DNA of 47,799 nucleotides. Source: Prevotella sp. (GTDB lineage: Bacteria; Bacteroidota; Bacteroidia; Bacteroidales; Bacteroidaceae). Positions 25,910-34,495 of this stretch are shown here, piece after piece. Location of the stretch: NCBI GenBank assembly GCA_017619755.1, contig JAFZRU010000044.1, forward strand, positions 1 to 47,799, read 5' to 3'. The notes under the pieces were generated by a model. That model searched no databases, was not told where the DNA came from, and saw only the letters and a list, made by a program, of their open reading frames with translations. Position 1 is the first letter of the stretch. Each line of letters starts with the position of its first letter. Both the position numbers and the translations under genes were made by a program.

Positions 25910-25938
25910 AAAAAGCTCCCCCACTGGGGAGCTTTTTT
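25909..25938 (+). terminator. Intrinsic terminator after the esterase gene
   Basis: AAAAAAGCTCCCC (25909-25921), loop CACT, GGGGAGCTTTTTT (25926-25938). It is symmetrical, so it may also serve the converging minus-strand nnr gene, but CTATAG array B lies between. Confidence 0.9.
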
Positions 25939-25970
25939 CTATAGCTTCTATAGTTTCTATAGCTTCTATT
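25939..25970. repeat. CTATAG nonamer array B
   Basis: Three exact 9-bp units with core CTATAG plus one decayed unit, lying between the terminator and the end of the nnr gene. The stop codon of nnr (25966-25968, TAG on the minus strand) falls inside the last unit. Confidence 0.8.
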
Positions 25971-27486
25971 CCTCCTCCAAGAGGTGGAAAGCCTGGGGGA
26001 GATATTCTATCAAGTCGCTGGCCACGAGGCTCTCCTTGCCCTTGTCGCGGACGGCAAGGTCGCCCGCCAGGCCATGGAGGTACATGCCTAACTGGCAAGC
26101 CTCACGCTGGTGGTAGCCGCGGGCCAAGAGGCCGGTGATGATGCCCGTAAGCACGTCGCCACTGCCGGCGGTCGCCATCCCGGAGTTGCCGGTGCTGTTG
26201 AACACCACCTTGCCGTCGGGAAGGCACAGGGCGGAATAATGCCCCTTGAGGATGATGAACACCTGCAGGCGCACCGCCATGTCGACGGCCTTCATCAGAC
26301 GCTCGTAGTCGTCGCTGCTGCGCGACTCGGTGAGGCGGTCGAACTCCTTCGGGTGGGGGGTGAGGATGAGCCCCTTGGGCAGTTGCTGCATCCAGGCCTT
26401 GTGACTGCCAAGGATGTTCAGCGCATCGGCGTCGGCCACGATGGGAGCCTGCGTGCGGCGCAGCTGCGCGCTGAGGGCGATGGCCGTGCCTTCCACTTGT
26501 CCTAAGCCCGGGCCGATGCCGAGGGCGTCGTACTCCTCGGCAGGAACAGCGTCGGAAAAATAAGCATCCTCATAGTCGATTTGAAGCACTGCCTCCGGCA
26601 CCGCCACCTGCATCACGTCGCAGTTCTTCTTGGGGGTGTGGATGGTGAGCTTGCCGGCTCCGGAGCGGAGGCAGGCACGGGCGGCCAAGACGGCGGCGCC
26701 AGCCATGCCATAGCTGCCGGCGATGAGCAGCGCGTGACCCATAGAGCCTTTGTGGGCGAAGTCGTGGCGAGGGAGGAGCATCGGGCGCAAGTCGGAGGCT
26801 TCGAGCATTGTGTAGCTCGAAGGGGTGTTTTGTATGTAATCCTTCGACAGGCGGATGTCGAGCACCTTCAGACGGCCGATATATTGCTGGATGTCGGAGA
26901 AGAGGAAGGCGAGCTTCTTCATCTGAAGGGTCAAGGTCACGTCGGCGCGGATGATGTTGCCGTGGATGTTGTAGGTGTTGCACTCTGCCATCAGCCCGGA
27001 GGGCATGTCGATGCTCACCACGCGGCAGGGAGACTGGTTGATGTATTTCACCAAGGAGGGGAAGCCGCCCTCAAGGGGCTTCACAAGGCCGGTGCCGAAG
27101 AGGCCGTCAATCACCAGCGTGTTGGAGGTGAGAAGCGGTGGGTCGAACTCCTTGGTGACCTCCGTGAAACTCTTCATGCGCTTGCAGTCCATGGCGCGCT
27201 GCTTGTTCTCCTGGCAGTCGTCGGAAAGCTTGTTGTTGATGTTGAACAGATAGGCCGACACCGTGTAGCCGCGCTCGGCAAGCATGCGGGCAACGGCAAG
27301 GGCGTCGCCGCCGTTGTTGCCGGGGCCGGCGAACACCACAATCGGGGTGGTGGTGGTGCACTCGTCGATAATCGCTATCGTCAGGGCGCGGGCGGCACGC
27401 TCCATGAGGTCTATCGACTTGATGGGCTCGTTTTCTATCGTATATTTGTCGAGCTCCTTGATCTGGGTACTGGTAAATATCTTCAT
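25966..27486 (-). CDS. nnr: Bifunctional NAD(P)HX epimerase/dehydratase
   Basis: A 506-residue cytoplasmic repair enzyme for hydrated NAD(P)H. The N-terminal YjeF-type epimerase domain (about 1-215) has VFAGPGNNGGDALAVARMLA and IDGLFGTGL. The C-terminal ADP/ATP-dependent dehydratase domain (about 230-505) is ribokinase-like, with HKGSMGHALLIAGSYGMAGA, DADALNILG, LTPHPKEFDRL and the catalytic GSGDVLTG. Both halves appear complete. The ATG at 27484-27486 gives the usual start MKIFTSTQIKELD; the frame continues upstream across the promoter and is not needed. It is divergent from the HPRT-Adk gene with 89 nt between. The C-terminus ends next to CTATAG array B. Confidence 0.92.
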   Translation of the reverse strand: MKIFTSTQIKELDKYTIENEPIKSIDLMERAARALTIAIIDECTTTTPIVVFAGPGNNGGDALAVARMLAERGYTVSAYLFNINNKLSDDCQENKQRAMDCKRMKSFTEVTKEFDPPLLTSNTLVIDGLFGTGLVKPLEGGFPSLVKYINQSPCRVVSIDMPSGLMAECNTYNIHGNIIRADVTLTLQMKKLAFLFSDIQQYIGRLKVLDIRLSKDYIQNTPSSYTMLEASDLRPMLLPRHDFAHKGSMGHALLIAGSYGMAGAAVLAARACLRSGAGKLTIHTPKKNCDVMQVAVPEAVLQIDYEDAYFSDAVPAEEYDALGIGPGLGQVEGTAIALSAQLRRTQAPIVADADALNILGSHKAWMQQLPKGLILTPHPKEFDRLTESRSSDDYERLMKAVDMAVRLQVFIILKGHYSALCLPDGKVVFNSTGNSGMATAGSGDVLTGIITGLLARGYHQREACQLGMYLHGLAGDLAVRDKGKESLVASDLIEYLPQAFHLLEEE

Positions 27487-27575
27487 ACGGCGCAAAATTA
27501 CAAAATATTTGCCAACTCTTGACCGTCTTTCCCATTTTTTTTGTAAATTTGCTGCAAAATACAAAAACAAGCATT
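27487..27575. promoter_or_regulatory. Divergent promoters for nnr and hpt-adk
   Basis: On the minus strand a TAATTTTG -7 box occupies 27493-27500, almost touching the nnr start, which implies a nearly leaderless mRNA. On the plus strand TAAATTTG at 27544-27551 serves the HPRT-Adk gene. The -33 elements are not clear. Confidence 0.5.
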
Positions 27576-28712
27576 ATGGACATCATTCAAGTATTGGACA
27601 AGAAATTTCGAATCTCCATCCCGGAGGAGGTGGTGCTGAAACGTGTGGATGCCGTGGCGGAGCAACTCAACCGCGACATGGCTGGGAAGAACCCGCTCTT
27701 CCTCGCCGTGCTCAACGGCTCCTTCATCTTCGCGGCTGACCTCATGAGGCGCATCACCATCCCATCGGAAATCTCATTCGTGAAACTGGCTTCCTACCAG
27801 GGAACCATTTCCACAGGAAAGGTGACGGAGGTCATCGGCATCAACGAGGACATTTCCGGGCGCACCGTCGTCATCGTGGAAGACATCGTGGAGTCGGGGC
27901 TTACCATCCAGCGCATGATGGAGACTCTCGGCACACGAAACCCCAAGTCCGTGCACGTATGCACGCTCCTGCTCAAGCCGGACAAACTGGAGGTGGATGT
28001 GAACATCGACTACGTGGCCATGCGCATACCCAACGACTTCATCCTTGGCTACGGTCTCGACTACAACCAGCAAGGGAGAAACCTGAAAGACATCTACACC
28101 CTCGTCAGCGACGAGGAAAAAACCATAAACAATATCAATATGAGAAACATTGTCATTTTCGGCGCCCCCGGTTCGGGAAAGGGCACCCAGAGCGATCTGA
28201 TCATCGAAAAATACGGCCTCAACCACATTTCTACGGGAGATGTCCTCAGAGGTGAAATCAAAAACGGAACGGAACTTGGAAAGGTGGCCAAGCAGTACAT
28301 TGACGACGGCATGCTCGTCCCCGACACCCTCATCGTCGACATGCTCGCCAAGGTCTATGACACCTATGGACCACAGCACAAGGGGGTCATCTTCGACGGC
28401 TTCCCACGCACCGTCAACCAGGCGGAGGCCCTCAAGGAGATGCTCTCCAAGAGGGGACACAAGGTGGCTGCCATGATTGAGCTCGACGTCCCGGAGGATG
28501 AACTCATGACACGACTGCTCAAGAGGGGACTCGAGAGCGGAAGAAGCGACGACAACGAGGAGACCATCCGCAAGCGCCTCGGAGTGTATCACAGCCAGAC
28601 GTCTCCCCTCATCGACTGGTATGAGAAGGAGGGCATTCGCCACAAAATCAACGGCCTCGGAGAACTCCAACGCATCTTCCAAGACATCTCACAAGTGATA
28701 GACAGCCTATAG
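27576..28712 (+). CDS. hpt-adk: HPRT-adenylate kinase fusion protein
   Basis: A single 378-residue frame encodes two purine enzymes. Residues 1-178 are a hypoxanthine phosphoribosyltransferase with the PRPP loop VVIVEDIVESGLTI and IPNDFILGYGLDYN. Residues 189-378 are adenylate kinase with P-loop GAPGSGKGTQ, HISTGDVLRGEI, IFDGFPRTVNQAEAL and a short lid. About ten residues (DEEKTINNIN) join them without a stop or frameshift. An ATG at 28140 opens the kinase part at its normal start, so an unfused kinase could also be made by internal initiation. Fused HPRT-Adk proteins are, as I recall, annotated in some other Bacteroidota. The stop TAG is the first half-unit of CTATAG array C. Confidence 0.9.
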   Translation: MDIIQVLDKKFRISIPEEVVLKRVDAVAEQLNRDMAGKNPLFLAVLNGSFIFAADLMRRITIPSEISFVKLASYQGTISTGKVTEVIGINEDISGRTVVIVEDIVESGLTIQRMMETLGTRNPKSVHVCTLLLKPDKLEVDVNIDYVAMRIPNDFILGYGLDYNQQGRNLKDIYTLVSDEEKTINNINMRNIVIFGAPGSGKGTQSDLIIEKYGLNHISTGDVLRGEIKNGTELGKVAKQYIDDGMLVPDTLIVDMLAKVYDTYGPQHKGVIFDGFPRTVNQAEALKEMLSKRGHKVAAMIELDVPEDELMTRLLKRGLESGRSDDNEETIRKRLGVYHSQTSPLIDWYEKEGIRHKINGLGELQRIFQDISQVIDSL

Positions 28713-28793
28713 TTCCTATAGGGGCTATAGCCACTATAGCTTCTATAGTTTCTATAGCTACTATAGTTTCTATAGCTTCTATAGCCCCTATGC
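28707..28793. repeat. CTATAG nonamer array C
   Basis: Nine CTATAG cores start at 28707, 28716, 28725, 28734, 28743, 28752, 28761, 28770 and 28779, an exact 9-bp period, followed by CTATGC at 28788. It fills the space between the adk stop (which lies inside the first core) and the obg start at 28806. Confidence 0.95.
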
Positions 28794-28805
28794 CCACCAC
28801 TCACC

Positions 28806-29966
28806 ATGGAATCAAATTTTGTTGACTATGTGAAAATCTGCTGCCGCTCCGGGAAGGGCGGTCGTGGCTCCATGCACCTTCGCCATGTGAAATACAACCC
28901 CAACGGCGGACCCGACGGGGGTGACGGTGGCGATGGTGGAAGTGTCTTCCTCCGTGGAAACCACAACTACTGGACGTTGCTCCACCTGAAATACCAACGC
29001 CACATCTTCGCACAGCACGGAGGGAATGGTGGGAAGGACAAATGCCACGGGACAAAGGGGAAGGATGAATACATCGACGTACCGTGCGGAACCGTCGTCT
29101 ATAACGCGGAAAATGGGAAGTTTGTTTGCGACATCTCATACGACGGACAAGTGGTATGCCTGCTCAAGGGAGGAAGGGGCGGACTGGGGAATTTCCAGTT
29201 CCGCTCGCCTACCAACCAGGCACCGCGATACGCACAGCCGGGAGAACCCATGCAGGAGATGACGGTCATCATGGAACTCAAGTTGCTTGCCGACGTGGGA
29301 CTTGTGGGATTCCCCAATGCAGGGAAGTCAACGCTGTTATCCTCGCTCTCCAGTGCCAGACCGAAGATCGCCAACTACCCCTTCACCACTTTGGAACCAT
29401 CCCTCGGCATCGTGGGGTATCACGACAAACAGTCGTTTGTCATGGCCGACATCCCGGGCATCATCGAGGGGGCCAGCGAGGGCAAGGGACTGGGGCTGAG
29501 GTTCCTCCGGCACATCGAGCGCAACTCCCTCCTCCTTTTCATGGTGCCGGGAGACACCGATGACATCAAACACGAGTATGAGGTGCTGCTCGGTGAGTTG
29601 CGCAAATTCAACCCCGAGATGCTTGACAAGCACCGCGTCTTGGCGGTCACCAAGTGCGACCTCCTCGACGAGGAACTCATCGAGATGCTGCGCGAAACGT
29701 TGCCTACCGACGTGCAGGTGGTGTTCATCTCCGCTGTCACAGGCTACGGACTGGAAGAGTTGAAAAACGTGCTGTGGAAGGAACTGAACAGCGAGAGCAA
29801 CAAACTGCAAACCATCACGGCGGAGGACACCCTCGTCCACCGCGACAAGGACATGGGGAGTTTCCAATTGGAGATGGAGGCGGAGGGTGAGGACGCCATC
29901 CTCTTCGTCGATGAAGAGGAGGTGGAAGAACTCGATGACTTTGAGTATGATGAAGAACAGCCATGA
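28806..29966 (+). CDS. obg: Obg family GTPase
   Basis: A 386-residue ribosome-associated GTPase involved in 50S maturation and the stringent response. The glycine-rich Obg domain is at 1-160 ([35 protein letters not shown]). The G domain follows: G1 GFPNAGKST near residue 169, G3 DIPG in [18 protein letters not shown]4 TKCD and G5 SAV. The last 40 residues are strongly acidic ([17 protein letters not shown]). It follows adk across CTATAG array C and overlaps the start of pgeF by 4 nt, so the three genes probably share transcripts. Length and domain order are standard for Bacteroidota. Confidence 0.95.
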   Translation: MESNFVDYVKICCRSGKGGRGSMHLRHVKYNPNGGPDGGDGGDGGSVFLRGNHNYWTLLHLKYQRHIFAQHGGNGGKDKCHGTKGKDEYIDVPCGTVVYNAENGKFVCDISYDGQVVCLLKGGRGGLGNFQFRSPTNQAPRYAQPGEPMQEMTVIMELKLLADVGLVGFPNAGKSTLLSSLSSARPKIANYPFTTLEPSLGIVGYHDKQSFVMADIPGIIEGASEGKGLGLRFLRHIERNSLLLFMVPGDTDDIKHEYEVLLGELRKFNPEMLDKHRVLAVTKCDLLDEELIEMLRETLPTDVQVVFISAVTGYGLEELKNVLWKELNSESNKLQTITAEDTLVHRDKDMGSFQLEMEAEGEDAILFVDEEEVEELDDFEYDEEQP

Positions 29967-30775
29967 CTGCTTCTGACACTTGCCATGGGGGCGTCGTTCC
30001 CACCCTGCTCCGCTACAACATCGCAGATAACGTCACTGCGTTCAGCTCCACCAGGATGGGCGGGGCAAGCAAGGGGAACTATGCCGAGTTCAACATCAAC
30101 CATTACTGTGGCGACGATGAACAGGACATCGCCGCCAATTACGCTGCGCTGTGCCGTCTGCTTGGTATCGACGGCGTCCATTTGGCGTACCCCCATCAGG
30201 TGCATGGAACTGTCGTCAGAAAGGTTGACGAGGGATGGCCGTCGCTTTCTGCTTCCCGTCGGGCGGAGTGGTTGGAGGGGGTGGATGCAGTGATGACGGA
30301 TGTGGCAGGGCTTTGCATCGGGGTGTCCACAGCCGACTGCATCCCCGTGTTGCTGTATGATGCCGCCCACCATGCCTGTGCCGCCATCCATGCCGGCTGG
30401 CGGGGTACCGCCGCACGTATCACAGAGAAAACCGTGGAAGCGATGGCAACCACATTCGGTAGCGATGCCGCACAACTCAAGGCGGTCATAGGCCCCGGCA
30501 TTTCCTTGGAGAATTTTGAGGTGGGAGACGAGGTGTATGAGGTCTTCCAACGAGAAGGTTTTGACATGGAGCGCATCGCATGCAGACATGCCAAGTGGCA
30601 TGTCGATTTATGGGAAGCCAACCGTCTGTCGCTCATGAAAATGGGTGTAAGTGCCGATGCCATTCATGTATCAGGCATCTGTACCTACGCCCATGCCGAC
30701 CGCTTCTTTTCCGCCCGCCGTCTTGGTATCAACTCCGGGCGAATACTGACGGCCATTATGATAAATGAAAAATGA
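29963..30775 (+). CDS. pgeF: PgeF-type laccase-domain protein
   Basis: A 270-residue protein of the YfiH/PgeF (polyphenol oxidase laccase-domain) family. Metal-binding and catalytic residues occur in [23 protein letters not shown] and [14 protein letters not shown], giving the usual His-Cys-His set. Family members have been linked to peptidoglycan proofreading (removal of wrongly inserted Ser from muropeptides) and to purine nucleoside phosphorolysis, so a cytoplasmic housekeeping role is likely. Its ATG overlaps the obg stop (ATGA at 29963-29966), which implies translational coupling. It ends before an A/T-rich stretch and converges with the minus-strand purH group. Confidence 0.88.
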   Translation: MTASDTCHGGVVPTLLRYNIADNVTAFSSTRMGGASKGNYAEFNINHYCGDDEQDIAANYAALCRLLGIDGVHLAYPHQVHGTVVRKVDEGWPSLSASRRAEWLEGVDAVMTDVAGLCIGVSTADCIPVLLYDAAHHACAAIHAGWRGTAARITEKTVEAMATTFGSDAAQLKAVIGPGISLENFEVGDEVYEVFQREGFDMERIACRHAKWHVDLWEANRLSLMKMGVSADAIHVSGICTYAHADRFFSARRLGINSGRILTAIMINEK

Positions 30776-30803
30776 AAAATTAAAAATTAAAGATTAAAAT
30801 TCA

Positions 30804-31004
30804 TTATTTTTTCCTTCTTGCTCTTTGCTCGCGGTATTTCGCCTTTTGGCGAGCGCTGCCGCTGCCATGGGCACCGGTGATGTAGCCTTTCTTTTTAGCC
30901 TTCGTTTTCACCTTGCCGCTATTGTCGTTGTTGTCGCCGCCACCGCCGCGACCCCACACGATGCCGCCCTGGATGATGGCGTCGATGTCGTCTCCCTTGC
31001 TCAT
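30804..31004 (-). CDS. Small basic glycine-rich protein downstream of purH
   Basis: A 66-residue product beginning MSKGDDIDAIIQGGIVWGRG and ending in a very basic tail (SARQKAKYREQRARRKK). It lies 13 nt after purH on the same strand, so co-transcription is likely. The Lys/Arg tail suggests RNA or ribosome binding, but I do not recognise the family. The same frame is open further upstream into purH; the ATG at 31002-31004 is the first one outside purH. Confidence 0.5.
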   Translation of the reverse strand: MSKGDDIDAIIQGGIVWGRGGGGDNNDNSGKVKTKAKKKGYITGAHGSGSARQKAKYREQRARRKK

Positions 31005-31017
31005 CGTTGTGGCGTTT

Positions 31018-32199
31018 TCAATGGTGGAACAGGCGGACGCCGGTGAAGGCCATGGCGATGCCGTACTTGTCGCAGGTGGCGATGACGTGGTCGTCGCGCA
31101 CAGAGCCGCCGGCTTGGGCGATGTATTCCACACCGCTGCGGTGGGCGCGCTCGATGTTGTCGCCGAAGGGGAAGAAGGCGTCGCTGCCAAGGGAAACGCC
31201 GGTGTTGCGGGAAATCCATTCACGCTTCTCTGCTTGTGTCAGCACCTCCGGACGCTCGGTGAAGAATTGTTGCCAGGCGCCGTCGGCAAGCACGTCGTCG
31301 TGGTCCTCGCTGATATATACGTCGATGGTGTTGTCACGGTCGGCACGGCGGATGCCGGGCACGAAGGGAAGGTTCATCACCTTGGGATGCTGGCGAAGCC
31401 ACCAGATGTCGGCCTTGTTGCCGGCGAGGCGTGTGCAGTGGATGCGGCTCTGCTGACCGGCGCCGATGCCGATGGCCTGACCGTCCTTCACATAACACAC
31501 GCTGTTGCTCTGCGTGTATTTCAGCGTGATGAGGGCGATGACAAGGTCGCGACGGGCCTCGTCGGGGAACGTCTTGTTGGCGGTGGGGATGTTGGCGAAG
31601 AGGGAGGGGTCGTTGAGGCAAATCTCGTTGCGGCCCTGTTCGAACGTGATGCCGAACACCTGCTTCCGCTCCACAGGGGCGGGGCGGTAGGAGGGGTCGA
31701 TGCGGATGACGTTGTAGGTGCCTTTACGCTTGGAGCGAAGGATGTCGAGGGCCTCGGGAGTGAAGTCCGGGGCGATGACACCGTCGGAGACCTCGCGCTT
31801 GAGCAGCAGCGCGGTCTGGGCGTCGCAGGGCTCGCTAAGGGCCACGAAGTCGCCGTAGCTGCTCATGCGGTCGGCGCCACGGGCGCGGGCGTAGGCACTC
31901 GCCACGGGCGACAGCTCACCCTCGATGTCGTCAACGAAATACACGCGGCGAAGGGTGTCGCTCAAAGGAAGCCCCACGGCGGCTCCGGCGGGTGAGACGT
32001 GCTTGAAACTGGCGGCGGAGGCCAAGCCGGTGGCGGACTGTAACTCGCGCACCAACTGCCAACTGTTCAGGGCGTCGAGGAAATTGATGTAGCCCGGACG
32101 GCCGTTGAGCACCTCCAAGGGCAACTCGCCCTCCTCCATGAAGATGCGGGAAGGCTTCTGGTTGGGATTGCAACCGTATTTTAATGATAATTCTTTCAT
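31018..32199 (-). CDS. purH: Stand-alone AICAR transformylase (PurH C-terminal type)
   Basis: A 393-residue enzyme that formylates AICAR with 10-formyltetrahydrofolate in the ninth step of purine synthesis. It contains the transformylase part only: catalytic Lys-His in SFKHVSPAGAAVG, then GDFVALSEPCDAQTA, YVKDGQAIGIGAGQQSRIHC and SDAFFPFGDNIERA followed by HRSGVEYIAQAGGSVRDD. The N-terminal IMP cyclohydrolase domain of ordinary bifunctional PurH is absent, so cyclohydrolase must be encoded elsewhere; this split form is known in Bacteroidota. It is followed by a small basic protein gene and preceded by the terminator of rplS. Start at 32197-32199 agrees with MKELSLKYGCNPNQ. Confidence 0.9.
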   Translation of the reverse strand: MKELSLKYGCNPNQKPSRIFMEEGELPLEVLNGRPGYINFLDALNSWQLVRELQSATGLASAASFKHVSPAGAAVGLPLSDTLRRVYFVDDIEGELSPVASAYARARGADRMSSYGDFVALSEPCDAQTALLLKREVSDGVIAPDFTPEALDILRSKRKGTYNVIRIDPSYRPAPVERKQVFGITFEQGRNEICLNDPSLFANIPTANKTFPDEARRDLVIALITLKYTQSNSVCYVKDGQAIGIGAGQQSRIHCTRLAGNKADIWWLRQHPKVMNLPFVPGIRRADRDNTIDVYISEDHDDVLADGAWQQFFTERPEVLTQAEKREWISRNTGVSLGSDAFFPFGDNIERAHRSGVEYIAQAGGSVRDDHVIATCDKYGIAMAFTGVRLFHH

Positions 32200-32244
32200 C
32201 TTTTGCTTGCTTTTGTTATTGATAACGAATACTCCGAAAAATTG

Positions 32245-32278
32245 ACAAAAAAAGAGGCTTCATACCATGAAACCTCTT
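32245..32278 (-). terminator. Intrinsic terminator of rplS
   Basis: On the minus strand AAGAGGTTTCA, loop TGGTA and TGAAGCCTCTT form an 11-bp stem with one G-U pair, followed by seven T (32246-32252). It lies 10 nt after the rplS stop. Confidence 0.85.
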
Positions 32279-32288
32279 GTTTCTCTTT

Positions 32289-32681
32289 TTAGGATTGTGC
32301 TTTAGGAGCAGTCCACTTCTCCTTGATGCGGGCCTTCTTGCCGGTGAGGCCGCGGAGGTAGTACAGCTTGGCGCGGCGCACCTTGCCTCGCTTGTTCACC
32401 TCGATGCTGTCGATGTTGGGCGACTCAATGGGGAAAATACGCTCCACACCTACGGTGCCCGACATCTTGCGGACGGTGAAGCGCTTCTTCAGGCCGTGGC
32501 CCGAAATGCGAATGACCACACCGCGATAGAGCTGGATGCGCTCCTTGTTGCCCTCAATGATCTTGTAGGCCACGGTGATGGTGTCGCCAGGATGGAACTC
32601 GTCGAATTTCTTGCCGGAGGCCTTTGCCTGCTCGGCTACATTCGTTGCAAATGCTTCTTCAGCAACTTTGATTAAATCCAT
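32289..32681 (-). CDS. rplS: 50S ribosomal protein L19
   Basis: A 130-residue ribosomal protein at the 30S-50S interface. The start [11 protein letters not shown] at 32679-32681 is the conserved one; the frame continues 17 codons upstream without family resemblance. Marks are [51 protein letters not shown] and [20 protein letters not shown]. Bacteroidota versions carry a slightly longer C-terminal tail, as here (ending APKAQS). A promoter with TACCTTTG and an intrinsic terminator indicate a monocistronic unit. Confidence 0.95.
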   Translation of the reverse strand: MDLIKVAEEAFATNVAEQAKASGKKFDEFHPGDTITVAYKIIEGNKERIQLYRGVVIRISGHGLKKRFTVRKMSGTVGVERIFPIESPNIDSIEVNKRGKVRRAKLYYLRGLTGKKARIKEKWTAPKAQS

Positions 32682-32768
32682 TGTGATAGATGATTTTTGT
32701 TGGTTGTCATCCCACGCAACATAACTAGGCAACTCTTCTTCCTGTCATCGGTTACGTAAAAAGCGGTG

Positions 32769-32776
32769 CAAAGGTA
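32769..32776 (-). promoter_or_regulatory. -7 box of rplS
   Basis: TACCTTTG on the minus strand at 32769-32776, followed by GCACC. The leader to the start at 32681 would be about 80 nt, long enough for regulation, though no structure was evident to me. Confidence 0.5.
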
Positions 32777-32876
32777 ATACTTTTTTCTGAAAAATCAACC
32801 ATATCAGACATTTATTTCAAAAAAATGGCATCTTTATCGAAAAAAAACACTAACTTCGCACAAAAATTCAACTATT

Positions 32877-33653
32877 ATGAGAAACAAACGCTTCTTTTCA
32901 TGGGGCATGGCGGCTTTCGTTGCCATGGTCATGTCATGCGCCACACACTACCAAGTGACCGACGTCCAAAGGACACGGCTGCTCATAGACCAAAACTACG
33001 AACAAGCAACAACGGAGGAGGTAAAGGCATATATGCAACCCTTTACGGCGGAGGTGGACAAACTGATGAAGCCGGTCTTGGGAACGGCTGCAAAAGACCT
33101 CGTGACGGGAAGGCCGGAAGCTCCGCTGAGCAACCTCTTGCCCGACATCTTCGTCTGGGCTGGAAAACTGTATGGGGAGAAGCCCGACTTCAGCGTCTAT
33201 AACACCAACGGCATCAGGGCCTCCATCGCCAAGGGCGACATCACCATCGGAGACGTCTTCGAAGTGGCTCCTTTCGACAACAAAATCACCTTCCTCACGC
33301 TCTCCGGGGAGAAGGTGAAAGAACTCATGGAACAGATTGCGTATCGGAAAGGGGAGGGCGTCAGCCACGAGGTGAGAATGACCATCACACCGGAGGGAAA
33401 GTTGCTTTCGGCCACCATCGGAGGAAAGGAAATTGACCCCAACGCCTCCTATCGCATCGTCACCATCGACTACGTGGCACATGGCAACGACCGCATGACG
33501 GCTTTCAAGAGCGGAACAGACGTGAGGGAACTCACCGGGGAGGACGACTTGGCAAGAAGCGTCATCATGAAATACGTCAAGGAGCAGACCGCCAACGGAA
33601 AAGTGGTGGACTGCAACGTGGAAGGAAGAATAACCATAGTGGAAAAGCCATGA
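32877..33653 (+). CDS. 5'-nucleotidase C-terminal domain lipoprotein
   Basis: A 258-residue lipoprotein: hydrophobic segment FFSWGMAAFVAMVMSC with lipobox Cys at 21. The rest corresponds to the substrate-binding C-terminal domain of UshA-type 5'-nucleotidases: VYNTNGIRASIAKGDITIGD followed by VFEVAPFDNKI, then VKELMEQI and YRIVTIDYVAHGND. It has no metallophosphatase domain; that is encoded by the next gene, whose start overlaps this stop (ATGA at 33650-33653). The two products presumably assemble into one nucleotidase in the periplasm. The order is reversed relative to the single-chain enzyme. A TAACTTCG at 32851-32858 is a possible -7 box. Confidence 0.87.
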   Translation: MRNKRFFSWGMAAFVAMVMSCATHYQVTDVQRTRLLIDQNYEQATTEEVKAYMQPFTAEVDKLMKPVLGTAAKDLVTGRPEAPLSNLLPDIFVWAGKLYGEKPDFSVYNTNGIRASIAKGDITIGDVFEVAPFDNKITFLTLSGEKVKELMEQIAYRKGEGVSHEVRMTITPEGKLLSATIGGKEIDPNASYRIVTIDYVAHGNDRMTAFKSGTDVRELTGEDDLARSVIMKYVKEQTANGKVVDCNVEGRITIVEKP

Positions 33654-34495
33654 AAACAAATACATACATCATCGCCGCACTCCTGACGCTCAGCGCCACG
33701 TGCGCAACGGCACAAAACAAGCAAATCGTCGTGCTGCACACCAACGACACGCACAGCACCATCATGCAACTCAACCCCAACTTGACAGACAAGAACTTGG
33801 CTGGGAGAGGGGGATTCATCAGGAGATTGGAATTTCTCAAACAGCAACGGAAAGAGAATCCCGACCTCCTCTATTTCGACAGCGGGGACTTCTCACAAGG
33901 CTCGCCATACTACACCTTGTTTAAAGGCGACGTGGAGGTGGGGCTGATGAACATGATGGGCATCGACGCCGCCACCATCGGCAACCACGAGTTCGATTAC
34001 GGACTGGAGAACATGGCACGCCTTTTCAAGTTGGCCAACTTCCCCATCGTCTGCGCCAACTATGACTTCACAGGGACGCCGGTGGAGGGATTGGTGAAAC
34101 CGTGGATCATCATCAAGCGCAATGGCGTGAAGATTGGCGTCTTCGGCCTTGCGCCCAAACTCGACGGACTGGTGGAAAAGCACAACTGCGAAGGGGTGAA
34201 ATTCCTCGACCCGGTGGCAAAAGCCTTGGAGGTGGCCACCATGCTGAAGAAAAAGAAGAAATGCGACTTGGTGATTTGCATCTCGCATCTGGGATGGGAC
34301 ACCGACTTGGATGACGACATTGAAATGGCCAGTGGTTCAAGATACATCGACTTGATACTCGGAGGGCACTCGCACACCTATTTCGAGGAACTAAGATATG
34401 TGAAGGACCTCGACGGGAAGAATGTGCCGGTGGACCAAAACGGAAAGCACGGCATCTGGATTGGGAAAATGGTAGTGAACCTGGCGAAAAAATAA
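33650..34495 (+). CDS. 5'-nucleotidase N-terminal metallophosphatase
   Basis: A 281-residue protein with signal peptide KTNTYIIAALLTLSATCATA. It contains all metal-binding blocks of the UshA-type calcineurin-like phosphatase domain: VVLHTNDTHS, DSGDFSQGSP, GNHEFDYG, ISHLGWDTD and GGHSHTYFEE. It ends after this domain, where a normal UshA would continue into the nucleotide-binding domain now found in the upstream gene. The 4-nt overlap suggests coupled synthesis in equal amounts. The likely role is removal of phosphate from external nucleotides for nucleoside salvage. Confidence 0.9.
   Translation: MKTNTYIIAALLTLSATCATAQNKQIVVLHTNDTHSTIMQLNPNLTDKNLAGRGGFIRRLEFLKQQRKENPDLLYFDSGDFSQGSPYYTLFKGDVEVGLMNMMGIDAATIGNHEFDYGLENMARLFKLANFPIVCANYDFTGTPVEGLVKPWIIIKRNGVKIGVFGLAPKLDGLVEKHNCEGVKFLDPVAKALEVATMLKKKKKCDLVICISHLGWDTDLDDDIEMASGSRYIDLILGGHSHTYFEELRYVKDLDGKNVPVDQNGKHGIWIGKMVVNLAKK

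Noticed and set aside
22184-28793. CRISPR arrays as an explanation for the CTATAG repeats
   Set aside because: The units are 9 bp with 3-bp variable parts, far too short for repeats and spacers, and no cas genes are present.
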